Of a stretch of DNA of 5,970 nt, positions 1-5,752 are shown one piece after another. Source of the stretch: Planctomycetia bacterium (lineage in GTDB: Bacteria; Planctomycetota; Planctomycetia; Pirellulales; UBA1268); assembly GCA_009919445.1 (NCBI GenBank), contig RGBY01000158.1, positions 1 through 5,970 on the forward strand. Direction: 5' to 3'. Position 1 is the first letter of the stretch. Each line of letters begins with the position of its first letter. A program made the position numbers and the translations under genes. The notes below the pieces were generated by a model that searched no databases, was not told the origin of the DNA, and saw only the letters and a program-made list of their open reading frames with translations.

Positions 1-1284
1 CGGCTGGGCAAACAGCTTGGCTAGCAGCAGCCGGTTTCGCTCTCCACCAGAAAGGAACTTAACCGGCAGTCTTGCCCGCTCGGGCTCAAACAGAAAGTCT
101 TGCAGGTAGCCAATGACATGCCGCCTATTCCCATCGATCATGACAAAATCATTGCCACCGTTGATCTGGTCGAGCACCGGCTGCTCGAGTGCCAGCTGCC
201 CACGGAGTTGATCAAAGTAGCGGACAGCCAGGTTGGTTCCGGTGCGGACTGTCCCAGCCTGTGGAGATAATTCGCCAAGCAACAGCCGCAAGAGAGTGGT
301 CTTGCCCACACCGTTCGGGCCGACGAAGCCAATCTTGTCACCACGGATGATCGTGGTGGAAAAGTCAGACACAATCGGCAGGCTGCCATAGCCAAACTGC
401 AACCGCTTTGCCTCACAGACCAGTGTGCCACTGCGGGACGCCTCTTGAATGGTCAGACTCGCCCGGCCGGCCTGCTCCCGCCGTTGCCGCCGCTGGTCTC
501 GCATCTGCTTCAGGGCCCGCACGCGGCCCTCGTTACGGGTCCGCCGGGCCTTGATGCCCTGACGAATCCAGGCTTCTTCCTCAGCCAGTCGCTTGTCAAA
601 CAGGGCGTTCTGCTTTTCTTCAGCCTCAAGGGCTGCTGCCTTCCGCAACAGAAAGGTGTCGTAGTCACAGTCCCAGTCAAAGAGCCGGCCACGATCAAGC
701 TCCCAGATGCGGTTGGCCATCCGGCGGAGGAAGCCCCGGTCATGCGTAATAAACAGCAGCGTGCCTTGCCAGCCAGCTAGAAATTTTTCCAGCCATTCAA
801 TGGCTGTCAGATCGAGATGATTCGTTGGTTCATCAAGCAACAACAGGTCAGGCTCTCTCACCAAAGCCCGTGCCAGCAACACCCGTCGCTTGCGACCCGC
901 TGAAAGCGTGGCAACATCGGCATCTGCTGCAAGTTCCATCTGCTCAAGGAGCTGCCGACTGCGGGCCTCGGCCTGCCAGTCTTCAAGCAGCCCAGCTGCC
1001 ACCTGTGAGGCGAGCGGCTGCTGAATAATGTCGAGCACCGTGCCGGACAGGTCGTCAGGCACCTCCTGAGGCAAAAAGGCAACGGATGCACCCGGGGCGA
1101 GGCTACAGCCACCATCATCGGGCTCTTGCTCACCGGCGATCAGTCGCAACAAAGTGGTTTTGCCGGCACCATTACGGCCAAGGAGCCCGATCCGCTGACC
1201 AGGCTGAATGGTTTTGGACACTTCATCAAGAAGAGCCGTGCCCCGGAAGGCAAGCGAGAGTCGATCAAGGGTGAGCAGCGTCAT
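1..1284 (-). CDS. ABC-F family ATPase, Uup-like (C-terminal part beyond window)
   Basis: Cytosolic twin-ATPase of the ABC-F family, which has no membrane domain and acts on ribosomes to relieve stalled or misfolded states; Uup-type members are also linked to DNA transactions. Reading the minus strand from 1284 gives 428 uninterrupted residues that run off the left edge; the family is usually around 530-640 residues. Visible motifs are Walker A GRNGAGKTT (36-44), Q-loop LPQ (71-73), signature LSAGRKRRV (127-135), Walker B with catalytic Glu DLLLLDEP (146-153), switch His in FITHD (H181), the charged inter-domain linker with RRTRNEGRVRALKQMR (about 247-262), second Walker A GPNGVGKTT (322-330) and second signature LSGGERNR (411-418). 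The first signature has Ala where Gly is usual. The stretch between Q-loop and first signature is short, so the arm region looks reduced. The start is well fixed because an in-frame stop lies four codons upstream. No strong Shine-Dalgarno is seen. The linker favours Uup over EttA, but the exact subfamily is inferred. Confidence 0.95.
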   Translation of the reverse strand, partial: MTLLTLDRLSLAFRGTALLDEVSKTIQPGQRIGLLGRNGAGKTTLLRLIAGEQEPDDGGCSLAPGASVAFLPQEVPDDLSGTVLDIIQQPLASQVAAGLLEDWQAEARSRQLLEQMELAADADVATLSAGRKRRVLLARALVREPDLLLLDEPTNHLDLTAIEWLEKFLAGWQGTLLFITHDRGFLRRMANRIWELDRGRLFDWDCDYDTFLLRKAAALEAEEKQNALFDKRLAEEEAWIRQGIKARRTRNEGRVRALKQMRDQRRQRREQAGRASLTIQEASRSGTLVCEAKRLQFGYGSLPIVSDFSTTIIRGDKIGFVGPNGVGKTTLLRLLLGELSPQAGTVRTGTNLAVRYFDQLRGQLALEQPVLDQINGGNDFVMIDGNRRHVIGYLQDFLFEPERARLPVKFLSGGERNRLLLAKLFAQP

Positions 1285-1399
1285 GACCTGATTCTACCAT
1301 TAGCCCGACAGCGTGGCCCTGAGCCAGAAACTCCGGTAGTCTCGAGGCTGACGATCACACCCCCGTTCCTGCCAGCTTCCCGGGAGAGATTGCCTCATC
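1285..1399. other. Divergent intergenic spacer between ABC-F gene and tal
   Basis: These 115 bp separate two genes transcribed away from each other, so promoters for both should lie here. I could not identify convincing -35/-10 pairs on either strand. A plausible ribosome binding site for tal, GGGAG, begins at 1382, with about 12 nt to the tal ATG. Nothing else stands out. Confidence 0.5.
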
Positions 1400-2485
1400 A
1401 TGAACCAGGCCCCGAACGACACCCGCCCCACCGCCCGCCTGCAGAGCCTGGGGCAGAGCCTTTGGCTCGACAACATTACCCGCGACATGCTGGCTGACGG
1501 CACGCTGGCAGAGATGATCAGCAGCCTCTCAGTCACTGGCCTCACCAGCAATCCGTCGATCTACCACAATGCCCTCAAGGCGAGCAGTTCCTATGATGCC
1601 GCCATCGCCGAAAAGGTCGGCCGCAGCCTGACAAGCGAGGCCATTTTTTTTGAACTGGCCAGCGAAGACCTGCGCCAGGCTGCCAGTCTGTTTCGCCCTG
1701 TCTACGAAGCCTCTGGGGGCCTTGACGGCTGGGTCTCGCTTGAGGTCTCGCCACTGTTGGCCTACGACACCGCAACAACTATTGAATCAGCCAAAACACT
1801 CCATGCTCGGGCCGGCTGTGACAATCTCTTCATGAAGATTCCCGGCACTCCCGAGGGCCTCCCAGCTATCGAAGAGGCCATCGTTGCTGGGGTTCCCGTA
1901 AACGTGACCCTGCTGTTTACGGTTGAACAATACCTCGCCGCAGCTGAGGCTTACCTGCGTGGCCTCGAGCGACGGATCGACGCAGGGCTTTCCCCCCGAG
2001 TCTGCTCGGTGGCCTCTCTGTTTATCAGCCGGTGGGATACCCCAACGGCTGAACACCTGCCGTCCCATCTGCAGAACAAACTCGGCATTGCCATTGGACA
2101 GAAAGCCTACGCGGCCTATCGCAGCCTCTTGGCCTCTGATCGATTTGCTCGGCTGGCTAATTTTGGATGCCTGCCGCAACGGCTGCTCTTCGCCAGCACT
2201 GGCACGAAAGATCCGGCGGCCTCTGACGTGCTTTATGTTGAGCAGCTTGCGGCCCCGCACACAATCAACACACTGCCTGACAAGACATTGCGGGCGTTTG
2301 GCGATCACGGCACGGTCACCGCAGGGCTCTCTGCCGCCGGTGGAAACGCCGAGAGGACGCTCTACGAGATCACTGAGGCGGGCATCGACATTCCTGCTCT
2401 TGGTGAACGCCTTCAGCGGGAAGGGGCCGACGCCTTCGTGAACAGCTGGCACGCCCTGCTGGCCGTCATCGCCAGCAAGTCCTGA
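1400..2485 (+). CDS. tal: Transaldolase
   Basis: Cytosolic transaldolase of the non-oxidative pentose phosphate pathway: moves a dihydroxyacetone unit between sedoheptulose 7-phosphate and glyceraldehyde 3-phosphate, giving erythrose 4-phosphate and fructose 6-phosphate. The 361 residues match the longer Tal subfamily (about 360-380) rather than the roughly 315-residue TalB type. Visible elements in order are LWLDNITRDML with D24, VTGLTSNPS (46-53, N51), LEVSPLLAYDT (114-124, E115), NLFMKIPGTPEG (142-153) with the Schiff-base lysine K146, VNVTLLF (167-173, N168), SVASLFISRWDT (203-214), and FASTGTKDP plus the substrate-phosphate end of the barrel (264-272), then INTLPDKTL (289-297). All key residues expected from the family are present by position. 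The gene is complete and ends in a normal way with TGA. A GGGAG ribosome binding site precedes the ATG. It appears to be monocistronic or to lead the following nuclease-like gene, which has a promoter of its own. No linked pentose phosphate gene is in the window. Confidence 0.95.
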   Translation: MNQAPNDTRPTARLQSLGQSLWLDNITRDMLADGTLAEMISSLSVTGLTSNPSIYHNALKASSSYDAAIAEKVGRSLTSEAIFFELASEDLRQAASLFRPVYEASGGLDGWVSLEVSPLLAYDTATTIESAKTLHARAGCDNLFMKIPGTPEGLPAIEEAIVAGVPVNVTLLFTVEQYLAAAEAYLRGLERRIDAGLSPRVCSVASLFISRWDTPTAEHLPSHLQNKLGIAIGQKAYAAYRSLLASDRFARLANFGCLPQRLLFASTGTKDPAASDVLYVEQLAAPHTINTLPDKTLRAFGDHGTVTAGLSAAGGNAERTLYEITEAGIDIPALGERLQREGADAFVNSWHALLAVIASKS

Positions 2486-2507
2486 CCCCAAACGCTCCCA
2501 ACAAACC

Positions 2508-2535
2508 TTGACAGCAATCTATTCATCTGTACACT
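2508..2535 (+). promoter_or_regulatory. Candidate sigma70-type promoter upstream of the nuclease-like gene
   Basis: A perfect -35 hexamer TTGACA (2508-2513) is followed after 16 nt by TACACT (2530-2535), which matches the -10 consensus at four of six positions. Transcription would begin near 2542, leaving a leader of about 35 nt before the ATG at 2576. It sits just after the tal stop, so the downstream gene could be expressed independently of tal. Prediction is from consensus matching only. Confidence 0.45.
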
Positions 2536-2540
2536 TACAG
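2527..2540. promoter_or_regulatory. Short dyad overlapping the predicted -10 element (possible operator)
   Basis: CTGTA (2527-2531) and TACAG (2536-2540) are exact inverted repeats around CACT. The dyad covers the predicted -10 hexamer, where a repressor would block the polymerase. The outer half-sites CTGT and ACAG are those of the enterobacterial LexA box, but the spacing is 6 nt instead of 8, so it is not a canonical LexA site. A five-base dyad can easily arise by chance. Confidence 0.25.
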
Positions 2541-2575
2541 AAACAGTCATTCCCAACACTCCAGCTAAAACTGCC

Positions 2576-3268
2576 ATGGTCACGATCCCCAAAATGCGAA
2601 CTCGCCTGCTGCAAGGATTCCCGGAGCCTCAGGCCGATCTGCTGGCCCATGTCTTTGTTGAGTCCTATGACGAACTTGTTACCAAGGCCGAACTCAATGA
2701 GCTCACCGGGGTGGTCAATAACCTCGCCCACTCAGTGCAGGATCTTGCGGACGCCCAGCAGGAACTCACCCAGTCCCAGCAGGAACTAGCAGACGCCCAG
2801 CAGGAACTCGCTCACGCCCAAAAGCGAACCGAGTGGGCCATGGCAGATCTCACCAAGCAGGTCGGCGGTCTCGCCAACGCACTTGGCGGCAGCATTGAAG
2901 ACTTCGCCTGTGACCTCGTCCCCGAACTTCTGGAAAAATACTGGGACATGCAGATCGATTCGGCTCATTCAGAAGAGATCCTGGTTGGCAATCGGCAGCG
3001 GGAAATAGATGTCGTCGTCCGCGGCACGATTGCCAGCAAGCCCGTGCTGGTGCTCTGCGAAGCGAAGGCAAACATCAGTCCAACCGAGGTGCAACGGTTC
3101 CTCAAGACTGTCGACAAGGTGCGGTCCGCCAGACCAACCGAAGACATCCGTCCGCTCTTCTTTGGCTACAAGGCTAATCGCACAGCCCGCGAATTGATCG
3201 TCAACTCAGGCGCGGCCATGGTCTTTACCCGTGGCGTCATGATTCCTGAACAAGACAAAGCTGCCTGA
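2576..3268 (+). CDS. Coiled-coil protein with C-terminal PD-(D/E)XK nuclease-like domain
   Basis: Role unknown; architecture resembles the DUF3782-type group, in which an N-terminal helical region and coiled coil precede a PD-(D/E)XK-fold domain. The 230 residues begin with a short helical segment (about 7-55, with ESYDELVTKAELNELTG at 29-45). Four 7-residue repeats follow (57-84), three ending QQE and the last QKR, each starting with Leu, a clear coiled coil that probably oligomerises. The C-terminal half shows the nuclease pattern: acidic residues in SIEDFACDLVPELLEKY (106-122, E109 a candidate), REIDVVV with D145 (142-148) and VLVLCEAKANIS with E162-x-K164 (157-168). These fit a metal-dependent active site, so catalysis is plausible but untested. 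No signal peptide or membrane segment is seen. The ATG at 2576 has no recognisable Shine-Dalgarno. ATG at 2594 is an alternative, and no stop separates the start from the tal TGA in the same frame. It converges with the next gene and has no obvious partner. Confidence 0.8.
   Translation: MVTIPKMRTRLLQGFPEPQADLLAHVFVESYDELVTKAELNELTGVVNNLAHSVQDLADAQQELTQSQQELADAQQELAHAQKRTEWAMADLTKQVGGLANALGGSIEDFACDLVPELLEKYWDMQIDSAHSEEILVGNRQREIDVVVRGTIASKPVLVLCEAKANISPTEVQRFLKTVDKVRSARPTEDIRPLFFGYKANRTARELIVNSGAAMVFTRGVMIPEQDKAA
2744..2827 (+). repeat. Four tandem 21-bp units encoding coiled-coil heptads
   Basis: Units start at 2744, 2765, 2786 and 2807 and encode LADAQQE, LTQSQQE, LADAQQE and LAHAQKR. Units 1 and 3 are nearly identical in DNA and encode the same peptide; the last is the most diverged. 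The exact seven-codon period keeps frame and heptad phase, so copy-number change by slippage or unequal recombination would lengthen or shorten the coiled coil without breaking the protein. Confidence 0.85.
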
Positions 3269-3290
3269 GACGACACCGGCTAAACATCGC

Positions 3291-3338
3291 CTGCCACGCA
3301 TCGTCCGGCAAGCATCATCTGCCACGGCTCGTCCGGCA
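3291..3338. repeat. Direct repeat with 28-bp period in convergent spacer
   Basis: Two 20-bp copies at 3291-3310 and 3319-3338 differ at only two central positions; both begin CTGCCACG and end TCGTCCGGCA. A weak third start, TTGCCAC, lies exactly 28 bp further on at 3347, with a CGGCA at 3367. The repeats are non-coding as far as I can see and lie just past the stop of the nuclease-like gene. Confidence 0.6.
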
Positions 3339-3353
3339 CTCGCCCATTGCCAC

Positions 3354-3406
3354 ACGCTTTGGTGGCCGGCACCCCCAAGCACCCCCAAGCACCAAAGCGT
3401 CTTGGG
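3354..3406. terminator. Overlapping inverted repeats, possible bidirectional terminator
   Basis: ACGCTTTGGTG (3354-3364) is an exact reverse complement of CACCAAAGCGT (3390-3400), an 11-bp stem around 25 nt. The loop holds a tandem 10-bp repeat, ACCCCCAAGC, at 3371-3380 and 3381-3390. A second stem, CCCAAG (3384-3389) with CTTGGG (3401-3406), overlaps the first and could not form together with it. Its place between two convergent genes suits termination on either strand, but no T-run follows, so intrinsic termination in the classical sense is uncertain. Confidence 0.45.
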
Positions 3407-3416
3407 AGTTTCCCTC

Positions 3417-3445
3417 GTGGAAAAAGCCGTAGATGCGTTTTCCAC
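3417..3445 (-). terminator. Inverted repeat just after the beta-propeller gene, candidate terminator
   Basis: GTGGAAAA (3417-3424) and TTTTCCAC (3438-3445) form an exact 8-bp inverted repeat around 13 nt. On the minus strand it begins six nucleotides after the stop of the beta-propeller gene. The stem is AT-rich in its inner half and has no trailing T-run, so its strength is doubtful. A tiny extra stem GGGA/TCCC lies next to it at 3404-3414. Confidence 0.4.
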
Positions 3446-3451
3446 AGACCA

Positions 3452-4792
3452 CTACTTTTCGATGCGATAGACCGCCTTCTCTGTGCGGATATACAACGCA
3501 TTTCCCACCGCTGCTGGGCTGGCCATGATGCCTTCCCCAAAACTATTGGTGGCGACAACATCGAGCGTCTCACCAGGGCTGATGACAAACATCTCGCCAT
3601 CTCGATTACCAACATAGATTCTGCCGTCAGCGTAAAGGGGCGACGAAGAAAAGCTGCCACCCAGTCGGCCCGTCCAGCGAACCTCACCCGTTGCCAGATC
3701 GAGGCAACTCGCCACGCCTTTATCACTGAAAAGGTAGACCGCATCACCAATAATCACCGGTGACGGCATACTGGGAATTCCCCGTCGTTGCCGCCAGAGA
3801 ATTTCCGCTGGAGATGTTGCCTCGGGTCCGAGCCGCACTGCCAGCAACTCTGGCTTCATGAAACTGGTGCCGATAAGTGCAAGACCGTCGCTGACCACGG
3901 GCCGAGGCACGATCGAAAAACCCAAGACGCCATAACTCATCTTCCAGAGTTCCGCCCCCGTCATCGGGTCGTAGCCGTACAGCCAGTCTGCGCCCGGTGA
4001 GAGCAGAATATCCCGGCCACCCACGGCCACCACCAGCGGCGTGCCGTAGGCCTTTTTGAACTCTGGGTTTTCGTGGAGTTCGCCACTCCGATCAGTTCGC
4101 CAGACCTGCCTACCTGTTTCCGTGTCGAGGGCAACGACATATTGCTGATCACTTCCATCACAGTGAAAAATCAACCGGTCCTTCCAGACGACAGGTGAAC
4201 CGCCGGGACCATTCTCATGATTGAGCCGCTGGCTGCGATTGTGCCAGACAACCGCTCCCGTCGCGGTGTCAACGCAGGCCGTCCCATAATCACCAAACTG
4301 ACAGTAAAGACGTCCGTCACAAAAGACTGGTGAAGGCGAGGCGAAACTGTTGAGCACATGCACCGGCTGGGGGTTTTTCACCGTGAAGAGTTCAACATCC
4401 TGGCTAACCTGGCCGCTGGTGCGATTGACCTCAATCGCGCGGAAGGTCACCGCGGCAGCGATGTGTCGTGGCTGAGGCTTGCGTCCACCCGGTGGTGGCG
4501 GACCTTCTTCTGCTTTTCCCTGCTCGATTGCCGTGGTCAGCCAAATGGAATCACCAGCAATCACAGGAGACGACCAGGCCCGACCCGGCACCGGCGTCCG
4601 CCAGCGTATCGACTCCCCGTCAGCCACCTCTCGACCAGCCGGGCCAAGCCGCCAGGTCACCGGAAGCCCGGTCGCCCCAACAGCATGCCCCTGCCCGTCC
4701 GGCCCCCGCCACTGCGGCCATTCCGCAGCGTTTGCCGGCACGAGAACGAACCAACCCATTAGCCACGCAAGGAACCAAGTAACTCGCTTCAT
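3452..4792 (-). CDS. Secreted PQQ-like beta-propeller repeat protein
   Basis: Exported beta-propeller protein of the PQQ-like/BamB-like repeat class; function unknown. Residues 1-23 form a signal peptide: MKR, a hydrophobic core rich in Trp, Leu and Val (about 4-19), and a likely cleavage site in ANAA (20-23). The mature part opens with EWPQWRGPDG (24-33), typical of planctomycete members. Blade-like repeats follow, each with a SP-V-x-x-G-x-hydrophobic strand and often a D-x-x-TG-x-x-x-W turn: 74-87, 151-183 (DTATGAVVW), 198-232 (DTETGRQVW), 250-283 (DPMTGAELW), 296-310, 344-373 (DLATGEVRW), 383-399 and 425-444, which suggests a seven- or eight-bladed ring. A Pro-rich insert (GPPPPGGRKPQP, 97-108) interrupts the first blades. 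No catalytic domain is fused and no quinone-dehydrogenase signature is evident, so an enzymatic PQQ role is unlikely; binding or scaffolding in the periplasm is my inference. Start is supported by AGGA on the minus strand at 4801-4804, 8 nt before the ATG. Shares a divergent upstream region with lemA. Confidence 0.92.
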   Translation of the reverse strand: MKRVTWFLAWLMGWFVLVPANAAEWPQWRGPDGQGHAVGATGLPVTWRLGPAGREVADGESIRWRTPVPGRAWSSPVIAGDSIWLTTAIEQGKAEEGPPPPGGRKPQPRHIAAAVTFRAIEVNRTSGQVSQDVELFTVKNPQPVHVLNSFASPSPVFCDGRLYCQFGDYGTACVDTATGAVVWHNRSQRLNHENGPGGSPVVWKDRLIFHCDGSDQQYVVALDTETGRQVWRTDRSGELHENPEFKKAYGTPLVVAVGGRDILLSPGADWLYGYDPMTGAELWKMSYGVLGFSIVPRPVVSDGLALIGTSFMKPELLAVRLGPEATSPAEILWRQRRGIPSMPSPVIIGDAVYLFSDKGVASCLDLATGEVRWTGRLGGSFSSSPLYADGRIYVGNRDGEMFVISPGETLDVVATNSFGEGIMASPAAVGNALYIRTEKAVYRIEK

Positions 4793-4832
4793 GGGGTCAT
4801 TCCTGCTTCAAGTTTGCTGCCACAAGCATGCA

Positions 4833-4862
4833 CTGACAGATTTCAGGCGGGTTGGGTATCTT
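4833..4862 (+). promoter_or_regulatory. Candidate promoter for the lemA gene
   Basis: CTGACA (4833-4838; five of six -35 matches) is followed after 18 nt by TATCTT (4857-4862; four of six -10 matches). Transcription would start near 4869 and give a leader of about 65 nt. A second -10-like TATTAT lies at 4882-4887 but lacks a good -35. No convincing promoter for the divergent beta-propeller gene was seen in the 141-bp spacer. Confidence 0.35.
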
Positions 4863-4877
4863 ATGGTGAAGATAAGA
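4859..4877. promoter_or_regulatory. Inverted repeat at the lemA promoter
   Basis: TCTTAT (4859-4864) and ATAAGA (4872-4877) are exact inverted repeats around a 7-nt loop. They overlap the predicted -10 and start site of lemA and lie upstream of the divergent gene too, so a DNA-binding regulator could act on both. The match is short and may be chance. Confidence 0.25.
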
Positions 4878-4918
4878 CAGCTATTATCGCCCGTCGCCTT
4901 GTTGCCCGTCACCCCCCC

Positions 4919-4924
4919 AGGAGA
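4919..4924 (+). promoter_or_regulatory. Ribosome binding site deciding the lemA start
   Basis: AGGAGA lies 9 nt before the ATG at 4934. It is the clearest Shine-Dalgarno in the window and selects this ATG over the in-frame ATG at 4814, which would add 40 residues lacking any LemA similarity and overlapping the predicted promoter. Confidence 0.8.
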
Positions 4925-4933
4925 CACTCACTG

Positions 4934-5554
4934 ATGGCACCTCTTTTCGCACTCTCCAGCACAGTGATCACCCTACTGACCGTTCTCGGCGTCATCGTCG
5001 TGCTTGGCTTCTGGATAGCCGGAATTTACAACCGTCTGGTCACCTTCCGGGCTCGCCACAAGAACGCCTTCGCCCAGATCGATGTGCAACTGAAGCGTCG
5101 GTATGACCTGATTCCGAATCTGGTTGAAACGGCTAAGGCCTACATGTCTCATGAACGTGAGACCCTTGAGGCTGTCATCAATGCCAGAAACCAGGCCGCC
5201 AGTGCTGCTGGCAAGGCTGCCGCGAATCCGGGTGACCCGGCCGCCATGGTCGCACTGGGTGGCGCTGAAGGCATGCTCACCCAGTCACTCGGCAGGCTCT
5301 TCGCGCTGGCTGAGGCTTACCCTGACCTGAAGGCGAACCAAAACATGATGGCGATTCAGGAAGAGCTGACCAGCACCGAAAACAAGGTCGCCTTCGCCCG
5401 ACAGGCATTCAATGATGCCGTCACCGCCTACAACACCTATCGTGAGTCATTTCCACCGGTGCTCTTCGCAGGCACCTTTGGCTTCCAACATGCCTCACTC
5501 CTTGAGTTTGACGACAAGGCTGCAATCCAGGTCGCTCCGAAGGTCTCCTTCTGA
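4934..5554 (+). CDS. lemA: LemA family membrane protein
   Basis: LemA family protein of 206 residues, a small membrane-anchored helical-bundle protein with no settled biochemical role. Residues about 10-31 form one transmembrane helix (VITLLTVLGVIVVLGFW), followed by IYNRLV (31-36) and the family core FAQIDVQLKRRYDLIPNLVE (46-65). Long helices follow with AEAYPDLKANQNM (126-138), LTSTENKVAFARQAFND (145-161), YNTYRESFPP (166-175) and the typical end of the domain, with FAGTFGF (178-184) and PKVSF at the C terminus. Length and motifs fit the family, so the gene looks intact. An Ala/Gly-rich loop (88-113) sits between helices. The longer frame from 4814 is rejected because of the strong ribosome binding site before 4934. 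It precedes an M48-like gene on the same strand, a recurring pairing that suggests a shared job in envelope maintenance. The symbol refers to the family and does not imply the Pseudomonas sensor kinase once given this name. Confidence 0.93.
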   Translation: MAPLFALSSTVITLLTVLGVIVVLGFWIAGIYNRLVTFRARHKNAFAQIDVQLKRRYDLIPNLVETAKAYMSHERETLEAVINARNQAASAAGKAAANPGDPAAMVALGGAEGMLTQSLGRLFALAEAYPDLKANQNMMAIQEELTSTENKVAFARQAFNDAVTAYNTYRESFPPVLFAGTFGFQHASLLEFDDKAAIQVAPKVSF

Positions 5555-5752
5555 CAGGAACGGCGTCCGCAGGAAAACGTTCTGGACTGGCCTGGGCTCG
5601 TACCTATTGGAAAACAGGTCAGACCGCAGCAGAGGCAGCAGGCCTGAGCTGGCACCAGAGCACTGTGAAGTGATGCCTGCCACAGAGAGCGGCAGCGTCC
5701 TTGAAGCACAACCGTCGCCCTGCCCCATCCTCGTTTCTTCCCGAGTTCTGCC
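5555..5752. other. 198-bp spacer between lemA and the M48-like gene
   Basis: No convincing gene, promoter or T-tailed terminator is visible. Weak structure occurs at 5650-5682, where TGGCA/TGCCA enclose CACT-GTGA-AGTG, and there is an 8-bp palindrome CAGGCCTG at 5639-5646. Frames that cross this stretch look like shadows. It is longer than expected inside a two-gene operon. Confidence 0.5.

Noticed and set aside
1923..2441. A 172-residue plus-strand frame inside tal
   Set aside because: Fully contained in tal in another frame, Ser/Pro/Arg-rich in the manner of a shadow frame, with no domain signature.
1787..2491. A 234-residue open frame on the minus strand opposite tal
   Set aside because: It is a shadow of a clear transaldolase gene, has no recognisable domain, and its composition follows the codon pattern of the sense strand.
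2527..2540. A canonical LexA (SOS) box
   Set aside because: The spacing between CTGT and ACAG is 6 nt, not 8; kept only as a generic dyad.
3291..3374. A minimal CRISPR array
   Set aside because: Only two good copies with an 8-bp gap between them, no spacers of usual size and no cas gene nearby.
3452..4792. A PQQ-dependent dehydrogenase
   Set aside because: At 446 residues it is short, and it lacks the cofactor-binding and haem motifs of those enzymes; the repeats match the general PQQ-like propeller class.
4814..4933. A 40-residue N-terminal extension of LemA from ATG 4814
   Set aside because: The extension has no LemA character, overlaps the predicted promoter, and a strong AGGAGA lies right before ATG 4934, where the usual LemA length begins.
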